Positions 1 to 12,340 of a stretch of DNA of 64,000 nucleotides are shown piece by piece. A program made the translations under genes and the position numbers. A model generated the notes under the pieces. That model was not told the DNA's origin. It searched no databases and worked only from the letters and a program-made list of their open reading frames with translations. The DNA lies in contig NC_088306.1 of the NCBI RefSeq assembly GCF_032854445.1, positions 29,919,764-29,983,763 on the forward strand, given 5' to 3'. Every line of letters starts with the position of its first letter. Position 1 is the stretch's first letter. The DNA comes from Liolophura sinensis. Its lineage: Eukaryota > Mollusca > Polyplacophora > Chitonida > Chitonidae.

Positions 1-105
1 TCCAGAAGACTCCCCAACCGTATTTTGTTCTATGAATTTTGTTTTCGTATAAAGCTTTGATTTACTAATATTTGCCGTCACCATGGTGACGGCGTTCATG
101 TTTAC
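1..105 (-). other. Start of the intron after the last visible exon
   Basis: The donor GTAAAC follows the exon ending at 106. No further exon is visible before the window edge. The next exon, expected to continue the kinase-homology domain after the GSLE residues, lies outside. Confidence 0.7.
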
Positions 106-210
106 CTCGAGGCTGCCTCTGTTACAGAACTCTGTAATAACGGCAGGTCTTGTAGACTCGTTCAGAAAGCCAACAAAGGGGTTGAGATTCTCGTGTCGGA
201 GCTCTCGTAG
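106..210 (-). CDS. Membrane guanylate cyclase exon: kinase-homology domain N-lobe
   Basis: This 105-nt exon (35 codons, phase 0 at both ends) reads LRELRHENLNPFVGFLNE and then TRPAVITEFCNRGSLE. The RHEN..PFVG motif, and the E(F/Y)C.RGSL motif after the hydrophobic strand, are hallmarks of the kinase-homology domain of receptor guanylate cyclases. That domain does not phosphorylate targets but relays the state of the receptor to the cyclase domain. Upstream is a pyrimidine-rich acceptor ending CCTTCACAG, and downstream the donor GTAAAC. It follows directly in frame from the exon at 3076-3153. It is short and was identified from homology plus splice sites. Confidence is high because motif, frame and both splice sites agree. 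Confidence 0.95.
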
Positions 211-3075
211 CTGTGAAGGAAAAAAACAGCCAGAATACACATTCACAGAAATAAAAACACGTCAAAGTCATCACATTTGGATACCCTGATTCAATCAGAT
301 CGGGATATCGAGCAATTAGCTAAATATCGTCCCCCCCCACCTTTCCCCCGGGTGTGATTCCCGCGGGGTATAACATGGAGAGATTCGCTTAATCTGTGGC
401 ATATACAACAAAAGGGATGACTCAATTGAGTTAGGCACAAAAGATAATTCTCATCCCCTATAGGGAAGACATGCATATTTGAAGAGCTATGCCTCGTTGA
501 TTTAATACATGTGATCAGACGTGATGTATAATTTGGGTTCGTTTACAACAACAGTGGAGGCCGGCTGGACTGTGGATGGAGACGAGTTATTAATGTTACA
601 TAAGGAGAACCATTGTTTTCCTCATTCAAGGCATACATTCAGCATAGATGGTTTTGTATTTTATTGTTTAGATGTCAACGAGATAACCTACCGTAACGCG
701 TGATGACTACCAGGTACAACGAATATTGCGCACCAAATACCCTTCAAGTATTTTCTTTACCAGTCGTACTCGACAAACGTAGTTCGAGATGGATCCCAAA
801 GGTGGCTAAAATGCAATTGTCTAGGGTTTCTAGTTTATTTATTTATTTACTTTCCACCTTTTTCTCGCGAAACGACATAAAGAGACTTCTTCATGGAATT
901 GAACGCATCATGAATTATTACCTATCTGTATTTTTTTTCCTCAAATTTTTAGATGTTAAAATTTCATACGTGGAAACAGCTGAAGATCGATTTGATAAAA
1001 CGCAAACGTAATATTTTGGATTTCCGACGAGTGATAAAGCACCACCTTACTCCTCAAGTAAAAGTAGGGCTCGGTGTGAGGGGAATTGACAGATGATTTG
1101 TGTTATTCTAGCCTGTTTCAGACCGATCAAATAATGTCCATTTTCACTTTTCTCAGCAAATGTTCCAGTCAGCTGTATCCAGTTTTGAGTGTGTGGGACG
1201 AGGTGCTTTAATAGCTCTTAGGGATTAGAGAGCTCCAGCCCAGAAACAATAACCCACTGACATGATGTCCTGTCGGTATACTACTTTCTGTCACGTGCCT
1301 GTTTCTGCACAAAATTCATGCAAGTCACGCTCGCGAGCGAGATTTTCAAGTTGTACCAGTCCTATCATTTTTAAGAAAAATATGAACATCTCTCTTGTTT
1401 AATGTTATTGGGATGAGCTTGCAAACATGGTCTCTAAAACATACCGATACATTTTAAATGGAAGTATAATTAAAATTTGCTTCCATTTCTTTTAAAACTA
1501 CATGTGTATCAACACCAATCAGGGAGCTGTTTCCATATTGAGCATGGTGTCATCTACGAAATGTCGATGATTCCGATTGGCTACAGAAAATCTCCACGTG
1601 GAACACAGCAGAGGTCAACGGCTAGGCCTCTGAAATTGATGTTTCCTGACCGATACCGAGAAACTACACACAAATAGCGCTTTATAATATACCAGGATAA
1701 AGCTGGGGCTAGAGGTTTTTGGTGTTTTAGTTAAAGAGGCGATGCATGGTAATAGGATAAGGCCGTCAGTTTTATATAGGCCTACTTTCTTATATATGTT
1801 TTTGAAAATCTTCTCCCTTCTCTGTATTTTTGTACATGAATGTCTCTCACGCCACATCGTCCTCTGTACAGTTCACCAAAGGTGATCTTTAATTCGATTT
1901 ACGGTCTAATGATGAAATTGTGTTGCGTTAATTGATTGTGCTGAATTTCATACTTTTTTGCAGCAGCGGCGCGATGGGGTTGCTTCTATAAATGAAACAT
2001 TCGGATAAACAGCTTTTACTAGTATTTTATAAACCCCATAGAGGGATTTTTATTGTACAAAGGCTCTTTATGTAACTAAATTCGTAATCGATAAAGTAAT
2101 TACACAACACACCGTCCAACGGTCTATCATGTGGAGATATTAAATTGTCGGAGTTACAATTTTATCCGCATTGATAAAACATTGCACCGAAAACTCACAT
2201 GTATTTATGATCGGTAATGAAAATTTAACGCTATGCGAAAACGATTTTATAGCAGGTGGATTCGAATCTATTCCCGGAACAGCTATGAAGTAATGCCTGT
2301 TAAGGTTTGATCTATGTATTTATGTATTTAATCTAAGAATTTTTCCCTTAAAAACGATGCCGGTCAGGTTTAAAGTGTGAAGGAATAAATAAAAACCCTT
2401 TCCTGGTCAGGACAAGTGCCGAGTAGATAGGTTAGCAAATCATCTCTGGATAGAGACAAACGTTCTTGGGTAATCGACTGGACTAGGTTTCGAAATCATG
2501 CATGAAGAATGACTGCCTTGGTGAATAGGGCTCGTAACCCTTCTATGAACGGAAGCAAATCTTGCCTCTTGAATCACGAATACCAACAATAATTATTTAC
2601 AGTACTGTTAATGAAACACCTTGTATTGTTAATGAAACCACTTGTATTGTTAAGGAATCCACTTGTATTGTTAAGGAATCCACTTGTACTGTAAATGAAA
2701 CCAACTGAATTGTTAGCGAAATCACTTGTATTCTTGATGAAACCACCTGTATTGTTACTGAAACCCTTGTATTATTAATAAAACTATCTGTATTATTATT
2801 CAAGTAGGGCACAGATTGCTTCCCTTTGTTGAGGGCTGGAAAGCCGTACTGGCCATGAAAAAAATGAAGCAAGCAAGTCATAAAGGAAGCCGGCAAACAT
2901 TCCCGTCGTTCCGACACAATTGTGCACTGCTTAGAATATCCATTGATGCAGAGGCAAACCAAGGCTGAAGTGGCAGAGATAGGTAGATGAGGATGTCGAA
3001 GAGGGGTGGGGTGTGGGGTGGTTGGTTGGAGGCGAATGTTTGCTGACAAAAGAATAGCAACCCCTTTAGACTTAC
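211..3075 (-). other. Intron, 2.9 kb
   Basis: Starts with GTAAGT and ends with CACAG. Apart from the short tandem array at 2600-2800, I see no recognisable gene, RNA or mobile element. The small open frames inside look random. Confidence 0.8.
2600..2800. repeat. Minisatellite, ~21-bp unit, about 9 copies
   Basis: Degenerate direct repeats of a unit like CACTTGTATTGTTAAGGAAT plus one base. Copies drift toward the 2800 end. The unit length is a multiple of three, so one minus-strand frame stays open with a repeating T-I-Q-V-x-S-L pattern; this is not taken as coding. Confidence 0.85.
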
Positions 3076-3153
3076 CATTCGGAGATACGACATGAGTTTT
3101 CCTTTCATTTCGAACCCCTTCACCTGGATCTCTTTAACATGCACAAGATCGCC
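3076..3153 (-). CDS. Membrane guanylate cyclase exon: start of kinase-homology domain
   Basis: A 78-nt exon (26 codons, phase 0 both ends) beginning GDLVHVKEIQVKGFEMKGK and ending LMSYLRM. It corresponds to the G-D-x-V-x-(V/L)-K strand that opens the kinase-homology domain of receptor guanylate cyclases, including the lysine at the position of the kinase ATP-binding lysine, followed by the alpha-C-like helix. The acceptor is strong (pyrimidine tract ending TTTTACCACAG) and the donor is GTAAGT. Joining to the next exon gives LRM-LRELRHEN, as expected for the family. It is unusually small and easily missed by gene finders. Confidence 0.94.
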
Positions 3154-5279
3154 CTGTGGTAAAACAAACAGAAAGGCGGAGGAGCCGTATATAAATAGAC
3201 GGCATGGTAAGCTGCAATCTGCAAGCTGACACGATATGAATCTTTCATCAATTATTGATTCGGCAGTTGTAAGCATGTAATTAGCACAGCGACATTCTCA
3301 GGGGATATCATACAAGAAAACAATAAAAAACCGTACATAAGACTAGATCAGCAGCTCACATCGGCTTACTTACAGCCGTATATAGGCTATACTTATAATA
3401 CAGCGGCGAGTACTTATACTGTATGACTAGTACGCCTTGCTGAGATACGTTTCATACATTCATATGGGTTCGGTACACTCAAAGGGTAGAGGTTCTAAGT
3501 AGATTTTTGAACTTTTAAACATGAAATATGGAAAATAATGAGAAATTTCACTCCGCGCTGTCTATATTTCTTTAGAGGTGAACGTGGGCTGAATGTCACG
3601 GTTAAATGGAACCTATTCTTGTTCATTGTCTTAAAAGTCGCGTGACGAGGGTATAAATAAGGCATGATGGAAAGAAGTGAAAACTAGAGCGTTTGTCATG
3701 TGTTTCAGGATATAAGGCTTCCTGTCATCAGCACTATTTTCAGTAATACACTCCCGAGGAGAGTCACAAAAATAGCGCACCCATTTTTCACTCCGGTGTC
3801 CATTCTTGTTTCAGAGCGGCTGCTCTGGACAGAATTCAAATTAACGTTCGCTACAAAAAAAAAGACCTGAATTTTTGTTTAAACCCATCGCCCGTTACAC
3901 CGTCCTCGCCTCAACACCAACGAAGGGATTCATTTATCCCTTCAACAATTACGTCAAATTCCAGCGTAAACATCATTAAAGGTCTAAAAATAAGTCTCAT
4001 GTATAAAACAGAATTCAACGAGTTGAACATTCCCTCAGAAGATCATCTTCATTATTGAAGATTTCCCGAAATTACGTTTGCCATTTGTGCTGCCTAAAGG
4101 CCAGAGTTTGTCTTAGGGGCTGTCACTTCTTCACAAACGGTATTAATATACAAACCGTATAAAATATGTTTCAGCGACAGTACGATAGTGATTAAGACGA
4201 CTCGTTGGCTCTTTGCCTCAATTCACTGTGATATGTTGATAAACAAAGGGCGCGTTGGTTAAGTTTTGAGGGAAATGTGTATTGCTGTCTTTTGAAATGG
4301 AGTCAAACTCTTCCGAAAGTAAGTTTAAACTTAAGCCTTGACAGATTTAGGTAGATATGATATTCTCATTAGGCATATCATGCAGTGCACACTTGTAATA
4401 AGACGGTCAAGTTTTACACGCCATACCCAATCTAATGTGTAAGATGGTAGACCTAAGGTGTTTTGCATGACGTCAAGAAATTGTTCTAAAGGTCAACAGA
4501 GGCGTAATGTTTCACGAAAAAAAAGGAAAAATAATCAGGCAAAATAAAAAAAAGTGTTTGACAATAAATAAATAATAGAAGGAGAACTTTCAATGCGAAG
4601 TGGTAGTCGTCAAAAAATGTATCTATCCTGAAAGACAATACAATAACACAAAAGTTCGTCACCATCAAAAACGCGGAGAAGGAAATAAAAAACAGCCCTT
4701 ACATTTAAGAATGACATATATTAAAAGAGACCTGAAGAAAACATTTCGTGCTGAAGAAAACCAATTAGTATTTTATCTGTGAATTTCTTTTCATTATAAA
4801 AAATCAAACTTTTCATTATTTCCACCCTCGGTCATGAATTTTTTAAGAAGCACCGATAATTAAAAAAAAAAAAAAAAACAGAATACGAGAGCAAAAATCA
4901 GAAGTCACTAATTATGTTGAAGTTGACATATTGCCAAACCGAAAACAACGATAAAAGATCGAGTAGAATCTTGTTTTTCTTTAGTCCTCAATAGTTCATT
5001 TCTTTTGCTAAATCAAATGGATTTGGTGTTGCTAAACAGCCTAAACGTACGTATAAATGATGCGGATGGTTTTCTGATAGGATAAATTGGTGCAATGAAT
5101 CTTTTTTGATTTAAAGGTGGATGCATCGGTTTGATAGAACCACTATAAGCGAGATTTAAATTTAAAATTTAAAAGACCACTTAAAATTATATACCCAAAA
5201 TTATGTTTACGTGATGTTTTAGATTTTATGACTTGAAAAAAAAGCTCGATCAAATGTTCAAATTCTAAAGTCCTTCCTT

Positions 5280-5362
5280 TTTTCTCACCCACACACCATA
5301 CTTTCTCACCCACACACCATACTTTCTCACCTACACACCATACTTTCTCACCCACACACAAT
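5280..5362. repeat. Minisatellite, 21-bp unit, about 4 copies
   Basis: Near-perfect direct repeats of TTCTCACCCACACACCATAC plus T. High copy identity suggests a recent expansion. Confidence 0.9.
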
Positions 5363-6235
5363 GCTTAATAATGGAATAACCCGCAACAATTAAACAATTA
5401 CACTAGGATTCTTTCAAAGGTCAAAATGGACCCAGAAAAAGCAAGGCTTTTCCTGCCTCTCATGCTTACAACATTTCCAATACTTCCCATGAAGCCTATC
5501 ATGCTCTTTGTTATTAATTTGACTGCATTCAGTCAAAAAGATACATTCAGTCAAAACATATATAGTAAAAAAAAGGTAGTGTCTAGTGTAGTTTTTATTG
5601 TTCTTATCAGCCGATACTCACTTATTTTTCTGCTTTCTTTCACTTTCAGACTATGGTTAGGTTTGTAGATGGTTGAGATATGCACGTTGAGCTTCACATA
5701 CAGAACAGCAAATGAAACATTTGATCCGAAGTTTAATCTTTAATCCAAAGTTTAATCCGAGGTTTAGGCCAGTTTTCAAAAAGAGTTAAACCATATATTG
5801 CTTCTCATAACGTATTTATTAAAAATAAATCCCGTCGGTATGAAATTCTGTTGTAAACTATTGATTGCTGTTGACAAGAGTTCTCAATTGACCGCAGTCT
5901 ACCGGTCAATTGAGATAGCGCCCATACTCGACTGTTACAGTCTTTTCAGTACCATGTATGCCCTTTCCCCCCATGAGTTTGCTCACAGGCCGATCAAGTT
6001 CTCTTCCCTGAGCCCACAAGGGTCTGGATCATGAACTAAGGGTTGCCGTTCTTGCTTTGACTTTGAAACGCAACCCAGATGAACTGATCTTGTGCAGGAG
6101 TTGTCACCCTTGGTCGTCCACATGGGGGAGAGCAACAATTAGGGCTCCTGTTTCACTGAGCTACATCGATTAGACAGTCTAACCTAATCACGGTGCTAGG
6201 AGGCGTGTATTTTGCTACTATTTACGCATTTACAT

Positions 6236-6318
6236 AAACAGTTAGAATAAAACCTTAACTGAGGTAAATTGACAAGGGACCATATTTCACTGGTTACAAT
6301 TTGCCAAATATCACACTA
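6236..6318 (-). repeat. Dispersed repeat family A, inverted copy bordering the 48-bp array
   Basis: The reverse complement contains GTGTGATATTTGGCAAATTG, then a CCAGTGAAATATGG block, then CAATTTACCTCAGTTAAGG and TTTTATTCTAACTG. The same order occurs at 38440, 42535, 48580 and 55235. The first bases of the family run directly into the first unit of the adjacent tandem array. Confidence 0.8.
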
Positions 6319-8365
6319 TCGTTGCAGCGCTGGCTATTGTCTCTGTACTGAACGTCCATCACACTGTAGTTGCAGCGCTGGCTATGGTCTCTATACTGTA
6401 CGTCTATAACACTGTCGTTGCAGCGCTGGCTTTGCTCTGTATACTGTACATCTATCACACTGTCGCTGCAACACTGGCTATGGTCTCTCTACTGTAGGTG
6501 TATGACATTGTCGTTGCAGCGATGACTAGGCTCTCTATACTGTACATCTAAGACACTGTCGTTGCAGCGCTGGCTATGCTCTCTATACTGTACATCTAAG
6601 ACACTGTCGTTGCAGCGCTGGCTATGCTCTCTATACTGTACATCTATCACTTTGTCGTTGCAGCGATGACTATACTCTCTATACTGTACATCTATCACTT
6701 TGTCGTTGCAGCGCTGGCTATGTTCTCTATACTGTACATCTATCACTTTGTCGTTGCAGCGATGGCTATGCTCTCTATACTGTACGTCTATGACGCTGTC
6801 GTTGCAGCGCTGGCTATGCTCTCTATACTGTACATCTATCACTTTGTCGTTGCAGCGATGACTATGCTCTCTATACTGTACATCTATCACTTTGTCGTTG
6901 CAGCGCTGGCTATGCTCTCTATACTGTACATCTATCACTTTGTCGTTGCAGCGATGACTATGCTCTCTATACTGTACGTCTATGACGCTGTCGTTGCAGC
7001 GCTGGCTTTGCTCTCTATACTGTACATCTATCACTGTCGTTGTAGCGCTGGCTATGCTCTCTATACTGTACATCTAAGACACTGTCGTTGCAGCGCTGGC
7101 TATGCTCTCTATACTGTACATCTATCACTTTGTCGTTGCAGCGATGACTATGCTCTCTATACTGTACGTCTATGACGCTGTCGTTGCAGCGCTGGCTTTG
7201 CTCTCTATACTGTACATCTATCACACTGTCGTTGCAGCGATGACTAGGCTCTCTATACTGTACATCTAAGACACTGTCGTTGCAGCGCTGGCTATGCTCT
7301 CTATACTGTACATCTATCACTTTGTCGTTGCAGCGCTGGCTATGCTCTCTATACTGTACATCTATCACACTGTCGTTGCAGCGATGACTATGCTCTCTAT
7401 ACTGTGCGTCTATGACGCTGTCGTTGCAGCGCTGGCTATGCTCTCTATACTGTACATCTATCACTTTGTCGTTGGAGCGATGACTATGCTCTCTATACTG
7501 TACGTCTATGACGCTGTCGTTGCAGCGATGACTATGTTCTCTATACTGTACATCTAAGACACTGTCGTTGCAGCGCTGGCTATGCTCTCTATACTGTACA
7601 TCTATCACTTTGTCGTTGCAGCGATGACTATGCTCTCTATACTGTACGTCTATGACGCTGTCGTTGCAGCGCTGGCTTTGCTCTCTATACTGTACATCTA
7701 AGACACTGTCGTTGCAGCGATGGCTATGCTCTCTATACTGTACATCTAAGACACTGTCGTTGCAGCGCTGGCTATGCTCTCTATACTGTACGTCTATGAC
7801 GCTGTCGTTGCAGCGCTGGCTTTGCTCTCTATACTGTACATCTATCACACTGTCGTTCCAGCGCTAGCTATGCTCTCTATACTGTACATCTAAGACACTG
7901 TCGTTGCAGCGTTGGCTATGCTCTCTATACTGTACGTCTATGACGCTGTCGCTGCAGCGCTGGCTTTGCTCTCTATACTGTACATCTATCACACTGTCGT
8001 TGCAGCAATGACTATGCTCTCTATACTGTACATCTAAGACACTGTCGTTGCAGCGATGACTATGCTCTCTATACTGTACGTCTATGACGATGTCGTTGCA
8101 GCGCTGGCTTTGCTCTCTATACTGTACATCTATCACACTGTCGTTGCAGCGCTGGCTTTGCTCTCTATACTGTACATCTATCACACTGTCGTTGCAGCGC
8201 TGACTATGGTCCCTATACTGTACGTCTATCACACTGTCGTTGCAGCGATGACTATGGTCTCTATATTGTACGTCTATCACACTGTCGTTGCAGCGCTGGC
8301 TTTGCTCTCTATACTGTACATCTATCACACTGTCGTTGCAGCGATGACTATGCTCTCTATACAGT
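6318..8365. repeat. Minisatellite, 48-bp unit, about 42 copies
   Basis: Direct repeats of a 48-bp unit containing TGTCGTTGCAGCGCTGGCTA, then TGCTCTCTATACTGTACATC, then TATCACAC. Variants (gatgacta/gctggcta, acatctaa/acatctat/acgtctat, tttg/atgc) recur in ordered groups, so the array has a higher-order structure. Because 48 is divisible by three, frames stay open on both strands for hundreds of codons; the peptides are pure repeats without start context or homology and are rejected as genes. The unit resembles the start of family A, which borders it. Confidence 0.97.
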
Positions 8366-8671
8366 ATGTCTTTTACTGTAAACATCTTCTGTGTGAAGTG
8401 TACATGTTGTAGCACAGCTCTGTTTAGAAAGGATTTTCTTGGAGGAGACTGTTCGTTTTGGACCCATTGTCTCATGTGCAAGGAGAGAAGCCGTTGTTTT
8501 GATTCATTGAAACGCAAAACTGTATGATATTACTTCATCTGGAATCATTAGGTCGTTTTACGATGAAATTTTTGAACATGGGAGGGGTTACTTTTACGAT
8601 ATTAAACTTGCGTACTCATTCATATTTAACACTAGTCGTATTTGAAAACTGAACTACTCTTTCATACTTAC

Positions 8672-8788
8672 GTTGTATCTGGCTGTCTCTGAAAAGTCCA
8701 CATACTCGTTCAAACTCGTCATGGAGTAACTTGGTTCAGATGCCTTCAGTATGTCAGGTTTCTCAAACATGGTGCTCTTGGCAAGTGT
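8672..8788 (-). CDS. Membrane guanylate cyclase exon: linker between juxtamembrane and kinase-homology domain
   Basis: This 117-nt exon (39 codons, phase 0 both ends) reads TLAKSTMFEKPDILKASEP, then SYSMTSLNEYVDF, then SETARYN. It joins GSSK of the preceding exon to GDLV of the next. The last residues take the place of the family's (V/A)-x-Y-x-G-D turn entering the kinase-homology domain (ARYN|GDLVHVKEI). The stretch before it is Ser/Thr-rich and poorly conserved in the family, so its assignment rests mainly on position, phase, the acceptor (CCCGTTTCAG) and the donor (GTAAGT). The Ser/Thr residues may be phosphorylated, as in other receptor cyclases; this is inference. Confidence 0.88.
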
Positions 8789-10574
8789 CTGAAACGGGTG
8801 AAGATACCATTACAAACATTTCCATTTTTGAGGGGAAACAGACTCATCTAAAATAACCTTTTAACCCACATACAAACTGCAAACGGAGTTTATTTTGCAC
8901 AGATTGATAATTGCAGAGCGGCAAGAGTGTTTGGGACCTCCCTGGATTAGACGATTTAAGCACAAGCTCACCGCGATTATCAGAACCTGGGCCAGTGAGG
9001 TCACTTGATTAATTTCAATTCAAGATTTTTGTCAGGTAACTGGCAAATGTCAGTGGCCTCACGCTGTACTTTGAAACTACCTGGAGCTTAGCGAACTAGA
9101 CTGATTGATGGAGAATAGCTTAACGCTGTACCCAAGTATTGTCCACATATACGATAGTGTTCTGTTTCATAAGGGTGTAGTGACGGGACTGCCACCTATA
9201 AACTATCGACCTTTGGCAAACTGATGACCAACCTTCCCAAGGATGACCTAAAGACTTATACGCAATATTGATGGATTAAACACATAACATAAGCTCAACT
9301 TGGACTAAAATAAAAAAATAAAATGGGGCATAACTGACAAATCTGATCTTCAATAGAGTGAATTCGTAAAAAGTCCATTACTTTGCTCTACAGGAAGAAT
9401 TCTACCTCCTCCCTCTTTCTCCCCCCTATTCCAACATTCAACACACAGTCAAAACCGCCACATTTTCGAATGACTAATTTCGTCGATGTGGATTTGTCGA
9501 CGTGGCGTGAAGACAACCTCATTCTTTTATTCCACTTTTCACACTGCGTAAATGTTATGTAGACTGTCTTAATGACATAGCTGAGCTTGATTTTAAGCAG
9601 CACTGTACTGAAAAGAGCGTGGCTATTTGGAGTGCATTAAACATGATAACGGCGTCAACCAGTCTAATGCTATTTTAGCGAATCCAATACAAAAAGTCTC
9701 AAGCTATACACATCGCGTGATACATAGTGTAGTGAATAGAGCATTGATGTTTAAAAGCCACATGGGCATGATTTTGAATTCATTCCGTGGATTGCAAAAC
9801 GGGCAATTACAAAAAAAAAATATTCGATTGAATCTACGCCTGTTTGTTGGACGCGGGCTTGATTGTTGGTGCTATGCCGCCATTGTGTCTTCTAGAATTG
9901 TTACCCATACTATACGAAGTCTCACAGAGTCTAGTTTGTCTCTAAAGAAATAAAAAGGCTGCCAAATTAAAGAGGACTTGTTTCACAGATAGGACTGGCG
10001 TAACAATGCATAATGTAAGCCAACTGGAAGTAAAATTTAGTAAGTTTTTATTCTAAAAAAAGCTGTCCACATTTTTTTTCTGGTATTATCTTGATAAGAG
10101 TTTCTACTCAAGTCTTTAAACCTTTAAACAGGTGAATACATTTTAAAATCTTTACTGGTAATTACCTCTTCTATCATAAATATTAAACTGACCAGTTATA
10201 TGAAATCCAGAACGACAGTCAGACAATTGGGTCATCCACGTGAAAACCTTGCGAATTCACCGGTGATGAAGATAGACATTTAGTCATTGTCCCTTACACA
10301 GCTTAAACTAATACCCCATGAAAAGGTAATGTTTCCTTGTAGATCTTAATATCTCAATAAAATAAGTAAATACATAAATGTATACAAATATTATAAATTT
10401 TAAAATACATATATAAATAAATATTAATACCTAAAATGGTATAGTGAAACGAATGACCCATTTCGTTTTAAAGGATGACACCCTTGAGGCTAGATTATAG
10501 GAATAGCACTTTCTAATTTACAGTTAAACTTATACCGGTATATACACTGTCATATACACTATTTACATGTACTT

Positions 10575-10686
10575 AGGTTTCCTCCGGGCTTTCCTCACAC
10601 CAAAATGCTGACCGCCGTCGTATAAGTGAAATATTCTTGAGTACGGCATAAAACACCAGTCAAACAAACAAATAAATAAATATATA
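10575..10686 (+). mobile_element. SINE 3' end with AAATA tail
   Basis: Contains CCTCCGGGCTTTCCTCACAC, then GCCGTCGTATAAGTGAAATA, TTCTTGAGTACGGCATAAAA and an AAATAAATAAATA tail. The same ordered blocks recur at 12255, 25250, 34250 (reverse), 50640, 56620, 57155 and 61810 (reverse), which marks a dispersed retroposon family. Confidence 0.75.
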
Positions 10687-10789
10687 CTACTTAATCAAGG
10701 GCCTGATGGTCACTGCGAGCCTGCAGTTTAACCATCTGATGCAGCCATTATATACACTTGTGTCGTTCCAAACATTATACACAAAATGG

Positions 10790-11065
10790 AATGAATGAAT
10801 GAACGCCTTGGGTTTACCGTCGAAACTGTGCTGCCGCCACTGAAGTATCACGCTAAAGACACCCGATATAACACCACACCCAGTCAGATTATACTGGTAA
10901 CGGATAAACCAGTCTTATTTCCTTGCTGTAACCTCTCCGTGCTGAGCGCCAAGCGAAGCAGCAACAAGTATCATTTGTTAAGTCATTGGTTTGATCCCGG
11001 ATCTCTCGACATCGATACGGACGCCCTAACCATTAGGCCACGAAATGGCTCTCACATATGAGAGG
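10790..11065 (-). mobile_element. tRNA-derived SINE-like element
   Basis: On the minus strand the sequence begins with GTGGCCTAATGGTTAGGGCG, an A-box-like start of a tRNA. About 30 bases further is GGGATCAAACC, close to a B box. The body continues for about 200 bases toward 10790. It lacks a clean cloverleaf, so it is a tRNA-derived retroposon rather than a tRNA gene. The family identity is inferred. Confidence 0.6.
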
Positions 11066-11079
11066 TTTGTGAGTTAGAC

Positions 11080-11460
11080 CGTCATCATATGACTAAAACA
11101 CTGTTAAGTACAACGTAAAAACCAGACATATCAAACATTAGTCAGCCAGATCGTCCAAAACCAGGAATATATGCCTTTGTCAGCTACATCAGCATCATAT
11201 GATTAAAACATTGTTAAGTACGGCGTAAAAACCAAGCTTTTATACGTTTTGCAGCTAGATCACCGTCATATGACTAAAACATTGTTAAGTACGACGTAAA
11301 AACCAGGCATATATACGTTTGTCGGCTAGATCATCGTCATTTGACTAAAACATTGTTAAGTACGATGTGAAAACCAGGTATATATATTTTCGTCAGCTAG
11401 ATCATCGTCATATAACTAAAATATTGTTAAGTACGACGTAAAAACCAGGCATGTAACCAG
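11080..11460. repeat. Tandem repeat, 71-bp unit, about 5 copies
   Basis: The block CATATGACTAAAACATTGTT recurs with small changes at about 11196, 11267, 11338 and 11409, exactly 71 bp apart, with a partial degenerate copy before it. Each unit continues with AAGTACGACGTAAAAACCAG and a GTCAGCTAGATCA end. Confidence 0.9.
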
Positions 11461-12149
11461 CTAGAAATATTGTACTACACCATTTCCACATTAAGCATTA
11501 TTCAATGTGGTACAAGCCCTGGGCTAATCATAGCACCAGTAACGGGTGGTGATTATAACTTGGCCTGGTGGATCCGGGCCCGGGGTGTGGAGTGATTTAC
11601 TGGACGCAGCACCTAGGGAATCTTGGTTAGATACAGATTGGCTGTGTGACCAAGGTTGAGGTCGTTAGACGGTTTCCTTGGGCAGTAGAAATTGATTATC
11701 CCCCTTTTCAGACCAAGGTTGGCTAACGACTACTCTCATTTTGAGGCACGTCTGGGCTTTTAGCTGGTAGACTAGACTGAGGCCACAGCTTGGACAGCTT
11801 TGTAAGCAGGAGAAAGGGCTAATTTAAACCCCTAATGAGGAATCCTTGACAGGCGGTCATATGTTGTTGCTGACAGGCTGTAGGCTTCTGTTACAGATGC
11901 TTTGTTACGTAACGCATTTTTAGCGCGAAATAAACAATGTCTCAGCACGATTTTTTTACCTACTTTACGAATGGATGTTGTTGACATCTAGCCAATCTGT
12001 TGCACCATAAATCTGCAAGTTTACTCTCATCCAAGGTATAACTGTGTGTATTATACACATGCGGAGTCTAGACGTGAAAACAGAAGCCTCGTACACCAGC
12101 TGGCAATCATAATGGACGTTCAGGGTCAATAAAAACCAATTCGCAAAAC

Positions 12150-12340
12150 GGGGGCCTTGTGTCCGAGTTGTTAGCGTGCTGCCTCGACGCAACAAGCCAG
12201 AAGCCACTCAACAATGCGGTTCAGCTCATGCTGGCATCAAGCCAATTGCGGATGTCCTCCGGGCTCTGCCTGGTTTTCTCCCACCATAATAATGGCCGCC
12301 GTCAAAGTGAAATATTCTTCAGTACGATGGTCGCGTGACA
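12150..12340 (+). mobile_element. Near full-length tRNA-derived SINE
   Basis: The head GGCCTTGTGTCCGAGTTGTT plus AGCGTGC resembles a tRNA A box, and GCGGTTCAGCTCATGC resembles a B box about 50 bases later. It is followed by the shared SINE body (TCCTCCGGGCTCTGCCTGG, CTCCCACCATAATAATGGCC, GTGAAATATTCTTCAGTACG). The tail is truncated. Degenerate tRNA arms argue against a working tRNA gene. Confidence 0.65.

Larger units (their letters stand above)
3154..8671 (-). other. Intron, 5.5 kb
   Basis: Contains a short array at 5280-5362, an inverted family A repeat at 6236-6318 and the large 48-bp minisatellite at 6318-8365. There is an A-run at 4863-4879. The stretches 3154-5279 and 5363-6235 hold nothing I can recognise. 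Confidence 0.8.

Noticed and set aside
6489-8517. Several open frames of 87-277 codons on both strands with a repeating DVQYREHSQRCNDS pattern
   Set aside because: They are translations of the 48-bp minisatellite. The unit length keeps frames open on both strands, and there is no start context, domain or splice logic.
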